A stretch of 64,000 nt of DNA from Paramacrobiotus metropolitanus (taxonomy: Eukaryota > Tardigrada > Eutardigrada > Parachela > Macrobiotidae), in NCBI RefSeq assembly GCF_019649055.1, contig NW_026570245.1:806001-870000 (forward strand). Direction: 5' to 3'. The position numbers and the translations under genes were made by a program. Shown here piece by piece: positions 10,850-22,918 of the stretch (positions are counted from its first letter, which is position 1; each line of letters begins with the position of its first letter). The notes beneath the pieces were generated by a model that was given only the letters and a program-made list of their open reading frames with translations, did no database searches and had not been told where the DNA came from.

Positions 10850-13244
10850 ATGCCTGACGTTCCCATGATCAAGGATTTCGATCTTTTTGATCCGAAGACG
10901 GATGCTGATCTGATACAAATGGCGCTGCAGAGCCGTATGCATGGTAAGGTTTGCATGGCGTGATGATGCGGTAACCAGTGTAGTTATGTAAAGTTGCATA
11001 ACGGCGTGCTGCAATGTGTGTGTGTGTTTGGGCAACTGTCAAGGTTCCTGGGAGATCCTCGTTATTGACATTCTTACCCATCGTTCCAACCGACAACGCC
11101 AGCAGATAGTCCTAGCGTATGCCGAAACCTATGGCCAGGTAAATGACTCTGAATAACCCCTGGGTCGAGATATGCTGCAACCGCAAGATTGAGATTATTA
11201 TGGATACAAATTTTTCGATAGCGAATAAGTTTCACTATGCAGCGTAGTCCACAGGATGACAGCCGTAGCACCTTGAAGCTACTAAAATATTGGTTGGAAA
11301 CATCATCACATCATTTGTACCACGTTTTTTGTGAACGTCTTCGTTTTTGACAGTTCTAATCGGGCAACATTTTTTTCTTTGAATTGATATTAACATTTTT
11401 AGCTTAACTGGCCATTTAACGTTTTTCCGTTAATGATAAATACGATTCCAACATTTAAATTTTTTATGTACATTCGAGAGCGTTAAAAAGTAGGTGAACA
11501 ATACTCATGCTTGTAACTGCAGTGTGCTAAAGTGTTTACCGGGTAGTTTTTTTTGTAGTGTATATTTTGATTGATACAAGTTTTGATTTGATATAAAAAC
11601 CGTCTTGTGGCATATTTTGTATTTGTGCTGTTGGTTTGCTTCGATTTAGTTTCTGACTATGTGATTTTCGTTGGGGTATTAGGATCTGGTGGAAGTGTTA
11701 AAGAATGAATTAGGCAGCCAGATGGAAGATGTCGTAACAGCAATGTTTCTCACACCGGATGTTTATGACGCTGTAGCATTGCATGAAGCACTAGAGGTGG
11801 GTTCTCATCGTAAACATGACTTGTTTGACTACGTATTACCATTACTGCATGTTTTTGGAAGTACTAGTCTTTATTCTTAGGCGAAAATACTTACTGTCTT
11901 AACATAAATCATTTACATGTGACTAATTGAAAGATCGTGTTTACGACCATTTCTTCCCGGCGCCGCGATCTTACTGTAGATCACGCTAATTGTGAGAGTC
12001 TTGATTACTTTTTTAGGAAATGTGCTCGACGAAGAAGCCCTGATTGAAATCATTTTTACCCGGACCAATCCCGAGCTGTTAGCACTGCGGGATGCTTATG
12101 CTACCCGTATGTTGCATCTGTTAACCGGTGTACACATAAATTTTACTGCCAGGATAGTTAGTGTTCATGTTGAGGTATCGGCAAATTTATTATTTCAGTC
12201 TATGATCGGGATTTGGTGGAAGATTTTACCTGTAAAAGCAGTGGTGATTTTCAACGATTGCTGCTGGCCATCGCACTAGTAAGCAATAGCAATTATTGTA
12301 AGCAGTTTACAATATACATAACATCTAGGTATATAAATATAGTATGTCTTTTTGTGGCTTTCAGATATTGCTTACATTAGTTTACTCTGTACATGTGAAA
12401 ATTGAAGTGGGCAGTTCAGATTTATCTTCAGTAAACGCTCAAATTATTCTGGGTTATGTCACGATATACTTACATTTTTACATCTGGTTATACTTGATTG
12501 TTATTTTGCAGGGAATTCGGGATGAGGTGGACGAGGCAGCTGATCCCATTCAGATTCTGGATCAAGCAAAATTGGAAGCCCAGCTGCTGTACGAGCCAAT
12601 CGCAGAGAAGTTACCTACCAGTCAATTTGCCAGTACCTTTATCATTATTCTCGCCAATCCTTCCTTTCCGCAACTACGTATTACGCTAAGTGAATTTGAG
12701 AAGCTAGTAAAGATGGACACGGAGCGTATCATTAATCGATCTCTTAATGGAAATCTCGCCTTGGCATTATTAGCGCTTGGTATGAAAAGCACTGCGTATC
12801 ATGATGTTTCCCTTGATAACTTACGCAGTTTACTTTTTATTAGTTCGTATAACCAAAAACAAAGAAGGATTCTTCGCTGAACAATTATATCGCGCCCTGC
12901 AAGGCTTCGGTCGTGATGACAAGCGTTTAATTCGTCTGGTCGTGTCGCGCAGTGAGAAAGATTTAGCCAGTATAAAAACGGAATTCGAAAAACAGTATAA
13001 AATTGGATTGGACACGGTTATCACCGTAAGTCACTTGTTTTCAACTAACAGTTGCATTGTCGTTTAATTAAATTTGGCGTTTGAGCTCGTGAAAATTGTA
13101 GACGTTTCCTTGTTCATTATTATGCAATGTGTGTCTTTTTTAGTGTTTAATAGCAAACCATACGTTACCTTTTTGGGTATTTTTTTGCAGGGTGATAATT
13201 CATACGGTTACCGATCGGTGTTGGCATCAATCGTTCGCGGATAA
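10850..13244 (+). CDS. annexin
   Basis: Eight exons: 10850-10943, 11044-11138, 11683 to 11796 or 11800, 12017-12106, 12199-12278, 12512-12779, 12844-13025, 13191-13244; about 326 residues. Four annexin repeats can be read. Repeat 1 has IDILTHRSNRQRQQIVLAYAE, repeat 2 has LDEEALIEIIFTRTN and SSGDFQRLLLAIA, repeat 3 is divergent, and repeat 4 has GFGRDDKRLIRLVVSRSE ending GDNSYGYRSVLASIVRG. Annexins bind acidic phospholipids in a calcium-dependent way. Only repeat 4 keeps a clear GxGxDD-type calcium loop; repeats 1 (GSWE) and 2 (GNVLDEE) are degenerate, so calcium binding may be weak. Exon 3 to exon 4 needs either a weak donor after 11800 or one extra base at 11796. AATAAA lies at 13508-13513. 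I cannot assign a specific annexin number. Confidence 0.92.
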
Positions 13245-13844
13245 ATTGGGATCCCTTTTTTGTCGCTTCTCTGTCACTGTTTTTCGATTTAAGATTTTCT
13301 CCTGAGGAAGCAAAAGCACTGAACGTTGGGTGATTGCTTGTTTCCGGTGTTAAGTACCGTAGAATTTTATGTTCTGGCGGCACTGCCTGTTGTCAGATCG
13401 CTTTGTTAACTCGAAGTAGTATTTTTAATTTTTTTAGAATTCAGTGTTTTCACTTTTCATCCTTTGCTTATTTTTCAACTTTGATGGGTTTGTTCGCGTT
13501 CGATTGCAATAAAAACTACAATGGTCGCACTGATCAGTGATAACTGATAACTGACAAGTGAGCAGATCGCTCATTTAATGCAGACTAAAAATCGTATACG
13601 GCACTTATAAAATCTAAATAAAAAGATTTAAAAGTTAATGATTGCTGTCACTTGACTCCTTCATATAAATCTCTGTAGAAGTATTAATGTGCAAAGTGCA
13701 AACCGGTAGCAATAACCGAAATTCACGATACCCGCAATATGTGATATCTTGATAAAAACGTTGGTATGGTTTGTCTATCAGCAACAATCGATACACTATC
13801 ATAGTGCAGTTGAAGTGATTAAAATTTCGTACTACTTCAGCGAA

Positions 13845-13915
13845 GGAGCGCTGGCGCAACGGTAGCGCGTTCGACTCCAGATCGAAAGGTTAAGGGTTCA
13901 AATCCCTTGCGTTCC
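13845..13915 (+). tRNA. tRNA-Trp (CCA)
   Basis: A full cloverleaf folds by eye. Acceptor GGAGCGC pairs with GCGTTCC (one G-T pair), D stem GCGC/GCGC, anticodon stem TTCGA/TCGAA with loop CTCCAGA giving anticodon CCA (13877-13879), and T stem AAGGG/CCCTT with loop TTCAAAT. There is no intron. A T6 terminator follows at 13918-13923. Confidence 0.95.
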
Positions 13916-14500
13916 CCTTTTTTGCCATTTTTTTCTCTCGCCTAGAGTTTCTGAGTATTCCAACAATTATGAACTTTGCCATTTACTAGCTTTGTCGTTA
14001 CGTGCTCTTTTGAAAATTTTTTTATAAAGCCGTTACGGTAGTATTAAAAGCTACAAAATAGTTGCAAGTCGCAAGCTTTGACATCACACTTCCGGTGCAC
14101 TGAAGCGATATAACCCTTAAACGTGGCGCAGGTTGTCGGTTCCTCGTAAGCAGACTTCCGGGTGACTCATTTAACAACACGTGATGAATCCAAAACCAGT
14201 CGTTCAACTTGCATGCGTTTTCGACGAGCAAGTTGCGAGTGCCAGTAAAAATTCATTTGTTGTTAAATTTTTGTTGTCACTGTTTTGTCTTCAGTGCTTC
14301 ATTCCATAATCTTTCCAACAGGCCTGTACAAACAAACGTACCCCATTGTGATTACCCTAATTTTAATGTTATCTCAGGAGTAAATTGCACTCTCAGACAT
14401 ATAGCATTGCTCTTTGGCAGTCTTTGCTGTAACGAGCGAATCTGTGTTCCAGTGGTTTACTTTGTTTTACAGCTTTGCGAAGCTGTCATTTTGATCTATC

Positions 14501-17261
14501 ATGGAGGAGCATCCGTCTTCCAAAGGGAAAAAACAGCCTGACAATCCCAACCCGTGAGTTGTGGTAACCACAACGGGCAGAATTGTTTTTTGACTGCAAC
14601 TGTTCCAGGGAATTAATGGACACCGAAGCAGCAGCCCCATCGCCACAGGCTACGGATACAGCCTCTGCGAGCAGCAGCAGCAACAACTGGTCGTGGGGCT
14701 CATTCCTGCAGAAAGCCACCACGGATATCATTGGCAAGGTATAGCTGTGGTTGCGTAACCCAGCGTGTTTTGTTGCAGTATAATATAGTGGAAAACATGT
14801 TCTTTGGTGTGGTTGACAGTCGACAGCCATGGTGGAATTTATGAAACGTGACCTGACGGAGTTCTCTGAGGTAATGCAGAAGGATACGGCCATTATCATG
14901 AACGATGCCACGCAGAGTCTGAAAGGAAAGATGACGGTAAGTTATCTGATTTTGGATTAGACCAGTGCATAAGTATACATACTCTGCATAACTATAATTG
15001 TTGCATTTTTTGGATTTTAAAAATAATGTGATGCAGTTAAAATTAAACGAATTATTATGACGCAGTTAAAATTGAATGAATGTGAAATCAGTAGAAAGGT
15101 TCATAAGTATAAACTGTTATAATTAAATTTGAATTTATAAGAGGTAGTGGCTTTGCATTTCAGTTCACGACAAATCCGCGGTTGTTAGTTTCGATCGTAG
15201 CAAAAGAAACTGTAGATTTACCGTTCTTGCTAGCAATAAAAAAATTTTGCACTACATGTATAAGTATTCATTCAGACGCGTCGTGACAAGGTTTGAATTT
15301 AAATAGAGCACGATGCTAACCCTAAAACAGTACCGTGCCCCTACAATACATCTGTTAATCGAACCCTACCCTAGGTGTTTTTTCAGGAAAAAAAGCGTTC
15401 TGGAAAAATTTGCATGAAAATTTCGATTTTAACGGCATATTCTGAGAATTTTTATAAAATCCAGCGAGTTTCGAAATCTTGAAGATCTATCAAATTTGGC
15501 AAAGCTTTTTTAGCAATCACTGAAGCTTTTGTTTCAGTTTTGTGCTTAGGTAAAAATTATACCGCGAAAGATATCGTGATGCACTTTACTGCGATGTGCT
15601 TGGCTCTGATGTTTCTACAAGCCTTTGAAATTTACTATCATAAAAGAACTGCGAGTTTTGAATACTTTGAGATCTGTGATTTAATTCATATTTTCGCGTA
15701 TTCTGATTTTATTGGCGGCTTTTTGTAGATGGAAGAAGCTAGTAAGGCTGCCGGCCTGGTCAAGTCCGGCATCACTTCGTTCTTCGGTTCGATTAACTCC
15801 TCTCTGGCCATGTTCGAAGAGAAACCAGCTTCGGATTCTGCACATGAGCAACAGACTCGCTTCCAGACACGTTTGTCAACTATCCAACATGATCCTAATA
15901 CGTACCAGAAGGAGCCATCGGGCCGGCCCGAGGATTTCGAAGCGTGGTTGCTCATGTTCGATATTAACAAAAGCGGGCGGATATGGAAAATATCCTGGAT
16001 ACTGCGGATTGTGTGCAGAATGCATACAATCAGTTTGTCCCGCTTGTTGTTACCCATAATGAATTTTGGCAAAGGTATTTTTATCGGGTAAGTCAGTTTG
16101 GAAAAATCTTTCATGGCGTAAAAAAATAGAAAGTTGCTTTGCTCTTTTGTTACTAGTATTTAGAATGTCTCGTAGTGTTGTGGCATGCTTGCATTCGTCA
16201 GCTCATCTAGATACTCATTCATGCCTGTTAACTACTTACTGTATATCTTAACTTGAAGAGTCTTCGTTAAATATGTTCGGCTGATTTGAGGAGTTTTGGA
16301 AGGATATTATGTTTTTTAAAAGTCGCCCACCCATATTTTTCACTCATGATCCGAGCGCTTCACGATTGATTTCAGCAAATTTCCCCATGAACGCTAAACT
16401 GATGTTGTCTTTACTTTTGTAAAATATGATGAGCAGTGGAATTTCGGTAAGTACATGTTCAAAATAAAACGGTTTTTCAGGTTTATCAGTTAGAAAAGGA
16501 TGAGAAACGGATACAGTCTCTTATGGCCCGATCTGGTGATGAGCGCACACCGGACGACATGGATTGGGGAGATGAAGGTACAGTATCTTAGATAGAACTA
16601 GAAAGAAGTAAATATGGATTAGCTTATTTCACAAGTGTGCAATTACTGGTGGTAGCGTGTCGGTTTTTGTATGTCTTGGGATAAACGCCTCCGACGCCTG
16701 AATAGACTGGTGGTAGCGTCAAATCATTTTTATTATTGCATCCATGAATTGTAAATTTGTTTGTGTATTGTAGATCCAGGAGCGGCCTCTCCATCGACCT
16801 ACCTCGACCCGTCGGAAGTGTGCAGTGTGGTATCTAACGAGAGTTTCCAAATGGTTTCCCATGATCCCGTCGTGGAGCACGATGTGGGCGATGCCATTCT
16901 TGTCGATTCCGCCTCTCATCCCGATTCCCCGGTCAAGTCGACCTCTGGCCATAAAAAGCAAGGTTTGTCGTGGTACGTGTGACATTATTTTGAATGTCGG
17001 TGCGTCCTGGGTTTGGCGGCTGATGCGGGTTTGGCTTCTCACTTTTTTGTTGCAGTTTGCGATGATTGTTGTTACCTTTATTTCGGTTGACCACAAGTTT
17101 TTACTTCTGCATTGCGTAGTCGTTAAGAAGAACTCGTTGACCGATAAGGCTGGTCCTTTTTCACAGAATCTTCCGGCAGTTCAAGTGATTGGGACCACAT
17201 TGTCGAAAGCGCAGTGGAAAGGCGGCATTCAGGTGACAGCAACACTCCGACGCCTGAATAG
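14501..17261 (+). CDS. BSD-domain protein, BSDC1-like
   Basis: Seven exons: 14501-14553, 14609-14738, 14821-14936, 15729-16087, 16481-16577, 16774-16962, 17167-17261. The N-terminus has a Trp/Ser-rich segment (NNWSWGSFLQKATTDIIGK), then FMKRDLTEFSEVMQKDTA, as in BSDC1. The BSD domain follows: EDFEAWLLMFDI, then VPLVVTHNEFWQRYFYR. An acidic tail contains DMDWGDE and SSSDWDHIVESAVE, ending at TAG 17259-17261. Exon 4 is split between two frames: the FEAW half and the EFWQRYFYR half differ by one base around the A4 run at 15969-15972, and an A5 run would restore one frame. The later exons agree with the second frame. Known BSDC1 proteins are poorly characterised, so no mechanism is claimed. Confidence 0.85.
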
Positions 17262-17741
17262 ATTCACTTACCATAGCCCATGGTTACCGCGGATAATCTC
17301 ACGTCGCTTCCGGTGGACACAACTGGCCAGTTGAAGGATTTTAAAATTTTATACGACTCTTTTGACGCATTATTCGCCCTAATTGACGTAGTTTGGTACT
17401 GCTTTCATCCGACATACTGGACATTATTCAGGACTTTTGGTTGGTTACTTAGTGGGTATACATTTTTTAATGTACGTGCTGGGATTTGCTGTGAATACTT
17501 TTATACGTCTTCGGCTCTTGTCTTGTGCTAGTATCGAGGGTACTTTGACAAAAAATGTTTGGTGCGCTTTTTTGTGTTGCCGAATCAAAAGGATCATGCC
17601 GTTCACAAACGTTAAAACAATATTTTTAATCGATGCTTATCCGTTCTCCGAATACTGCAATGCGGTTCCACCGGTAGTCACTAGGCACTTGCAAATCTGT
17701 TGAAATGTTGACAGGCGCTTTTTCCCTGATACCGCAGAAAT

Positions 17742-18908
17742 TCAGAATTTGAGATAAATTTGCAGAAAGATGGCGCAGAGCGCCCCGCGATAATTTTTAT
17801 TGAGAAGGAAAAGCAATAACGGATTGACCAGCGAATGCGACCACAACACAAACGGGATCGCAAAACGCAGACTCCCATAGGAAATGTTGGCGTTAGATGT
17901 GATGACATGCCGGCCTGATGCAACAATGCTCTGCAGCTCGCGCATACTTTCTTCGGCCCAGATCAGTAGTGCGAAATGATTAGCAATACTCGGCATGACA
18001 CAGATAAATAGAGCTAATAAGATTACCAAAAACAGCCGGATCGAACGGAATTCCGCACTTTGAAGCAGTCTGTGAATATAAGGGGCTTTGGCTAGGTTAT
18101 CCGTGACCGGCGTGACGTCGGAACAAGGAGCGCTGCCCGTTGAGCTCTGAGATTCCAGATGGCGACGTATTCGTCCAGCCAATCGGATCCGCTGATGCGC
18201 AACATAGATAATGTGTCCATAGATCCCGAACACCACAAACAACGGAATGATACTTTGTCCGGTGACATCGATTAAATTGATGGCATCCGTGTAACATAAC
18301 AGACAGTTGCAGGCGTATTCGTTGTGTAGCTGGCGACAAATGTCGGTGTCGGTGTGACCGTCGCCGCTGTCGTGCTTGTCGTACGGGTACCCGCCCAGAA
18401 CAGACGGTAAAAAAGTTGTCACATACGTGAACAGCGCTGGATACAGCCAGACGATGACAATGCCTAGTATTGGGAACCAGATCCGTTCGCGCCATTTTTT
18501 GTGCACATGGGGACGAAAAAGGCGTACGTGTCGTTCAATGGCAACCGCCGCCGCATGGGCCAGACTCACCGCACTGAAATATTCCGTGGAGGATAGGTAC
18601 AGCTTGCACGCTAGATGCCCAAAGGACCAACAGTCATCCTGTACGTACAACACTATGCGGAGCGGCATCATAACGCCGCCCAGCACAAAATCCGACACGG
18701 CATCCGACACCAGAAACAAGTTGGGTATCGTGCGTAAGTTCTTGGTACCAAGTACGGCGATACAAAAGGCCACATTGGTCATGACGGCAGCGATGGGAAA
18801 CGTCAGGAGCGCATACATGGAGACTAAATGTGCATCTTGCGAACATGGACCATCGCTGTGATTGTGAGTGTGGCTGGTTGGGTTGGTGCTGGATTCATTT
18901 GGCGACAT
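17742..18908 (-). CDS. class A (rhodopsin-like) GPCR, intact
   Basis: Single-exon gene. I start at the ATG at 18908 (MSPNESSTNPT, with an N-glycosylation site) rather than the in-frame TTG upstream; 388 residues. Seven hydrophobic segments can be followed: TM1 near FPIAAVMTNVAFCIAV, TM2 near NLFLVSDAVSDFVLG, TM3 ending SLAHAAAVAIERHVRLF, then TM4-TM7. The DRY position is ERH. The TM7 motif is NPLLLFLLN instead of NPxxY, and the TM6 CWxP motif is replaced by CVMPS. The extracellular cysteine before TM3 (CKLYLSS) is present, and loop 2 is His/Asp-rich with several cysteines. The ligand is unknown; a peptide or amine receptor origin cannot be told apart. Confidence 0.85.
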   Translation of the reverse strand: MSPNESSTNPTSHTHNHSDGPCSQDAHLVSMYALLTFPIAAVMTNVAFCIAVLGTKNLRTIPNLFLVSDAVSDFVLGGVMMPLRIVLYVQDDCWSFGHLACKLYLSSTEYFSAVSLAHAAAVAIERHVRLFRPHVHKKWRERIWFPILGIVIVWLYPALFTYVTTFLPSVLGGYPYDKHDSGDGHTDTDICRQLHNEYACNCLLCYTDAINLIDVTGQSIIPLFVVFGIYGHIIYVAHQRIRLAGRIRRHLESQSSTGSAPCSDVTPVTDNLAKAPYIHRLLQSAEFRSIRLFLVILLALFICVMPSIANHFALLIWAEESMRELQSIVASGRHVITSNANISYGSLRFAIPFVLWSHSLVNPLLLFLLNKNYRGALCAIFLQIYLKF

Positions 18909-19947
18909 GATCACGTTTGGTCTCGTGACCAAAACAAAATTCGGTCTGCAAGTTTTAAGAACCGAACTTCATTAATTTTACTACGTTATTATAATTAAAA
19001 AACTTTCAAAATCGAAAGTCAGTTGCCACTGCCAACGTCCTGATCATGAAATGCGTGCGTAATAACTCTGTACTATGTAAATAAAACGATGGTCTTAAAG
19101 TAACCGACGATTGATTAAGTAACCGGCGCGAATGCAATAAGGTCGTACTGGTTTTGTTGGTTTATTGCGGTGATACCTTATCAGTACGTCTGACAGAAAG
19201 CGCCAGCCGCATACTATTCTGTAGTGGTCTTAGGCGAGGTGGATTTAATTAATTATTATGATCGCGAACCTAATTTGAATCAGGCTAGTTAGTACCCGAC
19301 TACCCGTTCTGATCGCTACTCGTAATAAGTGGTATTACTAGACCGTCTGGGCGCATTTCATAGGATGGATCAACTGTACGAGAAAGAATAAATACATTTT
19401 TACTTGAATCAGTTGAATGTAGCAAGTCAATTCAAGTAAAACATGTAGCTAATGGTAAGTCTGTGGCATTGCGTGCCTAAGGTAAATTACTTTGTTCAGT
19501 TTGTTAGATGACTAACTAAGTATTAAGCCATAGCATCTATCGCCACGCTGTCGCATCACTTAATAAAAAAATAATTTTTTTATGTATTTTTACTGCTACA
19601 GCGCGACAATTTACCTTTACGATCATTTGTACATACAATAACTTATACCGGTGTTCTGCATGGACAGTTATCGCACAAGTCTTTGTGGTACTACAAGGCA
19701 CTCGTATATACGTCCTAGCATGAAGGTCAAGGCAACAAGCAATATCGGTTTTTCTAGGTAAAGTTCTAAACTTGTTTGCGCAAAACTTGCAGCATTAGCA
19801 GAAAACTTCCTTATAATTTTGCGGCGAACTATGCCCCAACAATTATTTATTGTATTTATTCAGAAAGTTTTCTCGACCGATCCGCTCTGAACAGCAAGTT
19901 TATGTTTCAGTGTTTCACTGGATTTGCAACTGCACTGGGTAAAAGCG
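18909..19947. other. intergenic, no gene seen
   Basis: AT-rich spacer between two minus-strand receptor genes. No exon or RNA gene recognised. Confidence 0.5.
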
Positions 19948-20968
19948 CTAATACGTTTTGCGTAAACTGCAAAACCACATCAAAGGGTCAAACACCATCT
20001 GAAGCGAGTACAACAGCGAAATAACAATACGCATATGATCACTAACGGCATCGACTTTAAGCGGTGCTCCGGAGAGGTGATAGACAGCCGGTAGCCAGCA
20101 CACCAATACGCTAATGGACGTTAGGGTGAGGATCACAAAAGGCTTGACCTTTTTTGGACCACTTGCAACAGGCCGCTGCGTGCTAACGTTTTGCGAATGG
20201 GTGTGGCCGCGGGAGGCATCCAATTCGAACTCGCCGGTAACGAATACATGTGGGCGTGCCGCCGCTGTTTGTCGTTGTCGTCATTTTGCCTAACGTCTGA
20301 TGATTATGAAAATGTATATTACTTTGTATTACAACGGCTACAAGCGGAAGTTGCCTGTCCAAGGTGTTTTCTACACGGCCCCAACCCGATACATACTGGC
20401 ATCCTTTCCGTTGGTCATATTTGTAATGATACAGCATATCCATTAAAAACGGCGGCAGATTAAGCATACGGACATACGCGACAGCCGAAACGCATAATAA
20501 TAACGCCGTTTTTATGCTGTGTCGGGTTCTGTACGAAACCGGAAACTGCACAGCCCACAATCAGTTACAAGAAATCAGTAGATGAAACATAACCGGCACG
20601 ATGCTAATGACTCTTTCGATATAATTGTAAAATACACGCAAGGAGTGGCCACCGGGAAATACATGGGACACAGAGTAGACCGTTCCTATTGGTCTCGCTA
20701 TGACAAGATAGATAGAGTTCACAATAAATAGTGCTAGAAGATATATTGTGAATGCGGAAATGTATGCAGGTTTTATGCAGTGGAAAAGAAGTGCGGATAA
20801 ATTAAGGGCAAACGACAACAGCGCCACTGACGTCCGCAGCTGCATGACAAGCGTCTATTCTGATACGGGGTGACCTTGACCAGCGGTGGCATTGTCTTTA
20901 CCAATCGAAAAGTTAGAAGTTGCATAAAATATGGTAGAGAAGTTTTCCTGTACCGTTAAATTCATCAT
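19948..20968 (-). pseudogene. class A GPCR pseudogene
   Basis: Reading from ATG at 20968 (just after a polypyrimidine-AG) gives an extracellular N-terminus with several N-x-S/T sites, broken by TAG at 20855-20857. The same frame then continues through TM1-TM3 (ALLSFALNLSALLF ... MFHLLISCN) to TGA at 20561-20563. That TGA sits exactly where the DRY-like Arg is expected: ISCN-stop-LWAVQFPVSY, against ISFNRMWAILWPFSY in the intact gene at 26003, so CGA to TGA is the likely change. After TM4 (to about 20380) the frame shifts, and TM6-TM7 (VLVCWLPAVYHLSG, SLQMVFDPLMWF) are in another frame ending at 19948. TM5 is not clear in any frame. Two stops plus a frame break make this a pseudogene related to the 26003 receptor. 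Confidence 0.85.
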
Positions 20969-22918
20969 CTGGAAAGAAAATGTAATAGGTTTAGTATACT
21001 CTGGCAAATTCAAGCTAAGTTCATATAGCGCCGGTGAATCGGCGCGACAGTAATATTGAATTTACTTCGTTTGATAATTGCGCATTCCGAAACGTCAGGA
21101 AGAGAAGGTTATAAAGAACACTCCCGCGGCCAACAATAATTTACGGGATTCGTGACGTAGTTCGTTCAATAATGTTTGCGATAGACTTACCAGAAATTGT
21201 CCTTCGTGAAAACGAACAACCAGGTCTCATACGATGCTCAAATACAAAGAATATAATGTCTTAAAATTTGAAGAAAATTGTAGCAACACTAACAAGGGAG
21301 CCCGAAAACCTAACCCAAAACCTTCTATACGAATAATAATTAGCGTTACTTCGTGCGTGCGTCGGTTAACGTTGGCTACTTTTGTGATAGCGACACAAAC
21401 ATATTAAACTGCAATACAACTATCGCGAGCTCAGAATTATTAACACTTACGAGTACAATAGTAAAAGTGGTAATCAATCGGGTTACGGGTTACATATATT
21501 TTTGCCCATGCAGTGGCAAGCAAAGGACAAACAAAAATCCAAATAAACAAGTACCGTTAATTAAATAACCGTAAGACTATTTTCAGAAACATTATATATG
21601 TAGATACTTATCTTTTACATGCACATGTAATCTATCATTCTAGATTCCGAATCAATTTAATGAGTACAAGTCGCAATGAGCTTTGCAAGGGTATTATTAT
21701 TGCCGATTTAGTGAGGAACAATTTCTAAAACATAGACTGAATTGATTGGTAACGTGGTAGTGTGGCTCTCTTATTGTAATTGTAATATAAAAGCTCGATC
21801 TGTTTTGTGGTCCTACACACTTACCAGTTGTTGAAGGCATTCCCTTACTCATTTATCACGAAACTGTGCGGAAATCCAGTTGACCCTTTTAGCCGTTGCC
21901 GGCTTATTGCACTGTGCATGTTACGGCATTTGGTTATGACCGACAGCATGATGTCTCCGTTTGCAACAATTTAAGTATATGTAAATCGTAATTACGGTAA
22001 CAAGCAAGTGACCATATGGTCCATAATTCCATATTCTAATAGTTTGTTATAAATTCTCATACGGGTTCTGAGCTTGTAATTGCTACACGAGTTTCCGTCT
22101 GCTTGTTAAAACCAGTGTCATTCGTATCGTCGTCTGAGCTACAGAATCAGCGGTTGCTAAAATTTAAAGCAGATTACACAGTCACTGCACAACATCATGA
22201 TGCACATCGTTTAATCGGCAGATGGGAATCGAATCAATAAATTAACTTAAATTAACTGTACAACATCAGCAAACGGTTAATTAATTTTAATAAGCAGTAT
22301 TTTGTGACCTCTGTTAACTTCGTTTGCATATTATGTAAGAAGAACAGTCAAATGAAGTTCCGTTCCAATGAAGCACGCCTACTACCTTTTATTTTTACAT
22401 TAAGGTCATACGGGTTTAATTAATTATGCATACATGTATTGCTTCTTGATGATGTCTGATACACCAAGCGTTACAAACCAAGGCTATTGCATTGTTTCTA
22501 TTCGACATGCTGCACGGAGGGGCAACGTTACAACGATCCCACCTAATACAAAAGACGCTTAACTATCGAATCCCAGCGGGGCTTTCGTCAAGCGGAAATA
22601 TTATCCAAATGGAGAGCCGATAAAGTTTTATTTATTTTACTGCACTTTACAGCAGTGTAGCTGCCGCTACATCAGGTCGTATCGGGTATCACCGGCATAC
22701 AGTACCAGGAATGTGCCGTATTACCATGGGATTCTCTCATCCCGAATACCGTATGGCTCGAACCGAAAAAAACCTTAATTACAGGTTACGCACGCAATAC
22801 AAATTTGGAGGTGAAGCATCGCGACTGCAGCTTCGTCGATTTACGTCGTGCATTGTACAGGGTTAAATATTCAAAAGCTCGTTTTTGTTATCGATTATTG
22901 AGAGACTTTTATCCGAAT
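20969..22918. other. intergenic, no gene seen
   Basis: About 1.9 kb of AT-rich spacer between the GPCR pseudogene and the membrane protein at 22919. No conserved exon, repeat or RNA gene found by eye. Confidence 0.5.

Noticed and set aside
10667-11035. Minus-strand protein overlapping the annexin start
   Set aside because: It is the mirror of annexin exon 1 and its upstream region.
12017-12106. Annexin as a pseudogene because exon 3 to exon 4 seems out of frame
   Set aside because: A weak but legal GT donor after 11800 restores the frame, and all later exons stay in phase with conserved annexin sequence.
22200-22240. Possible B-box-like motif (GGAATCGAATC) of a tRNA
   Set aside because: No A box, no pairing acceptor stem and no terminator nearby.
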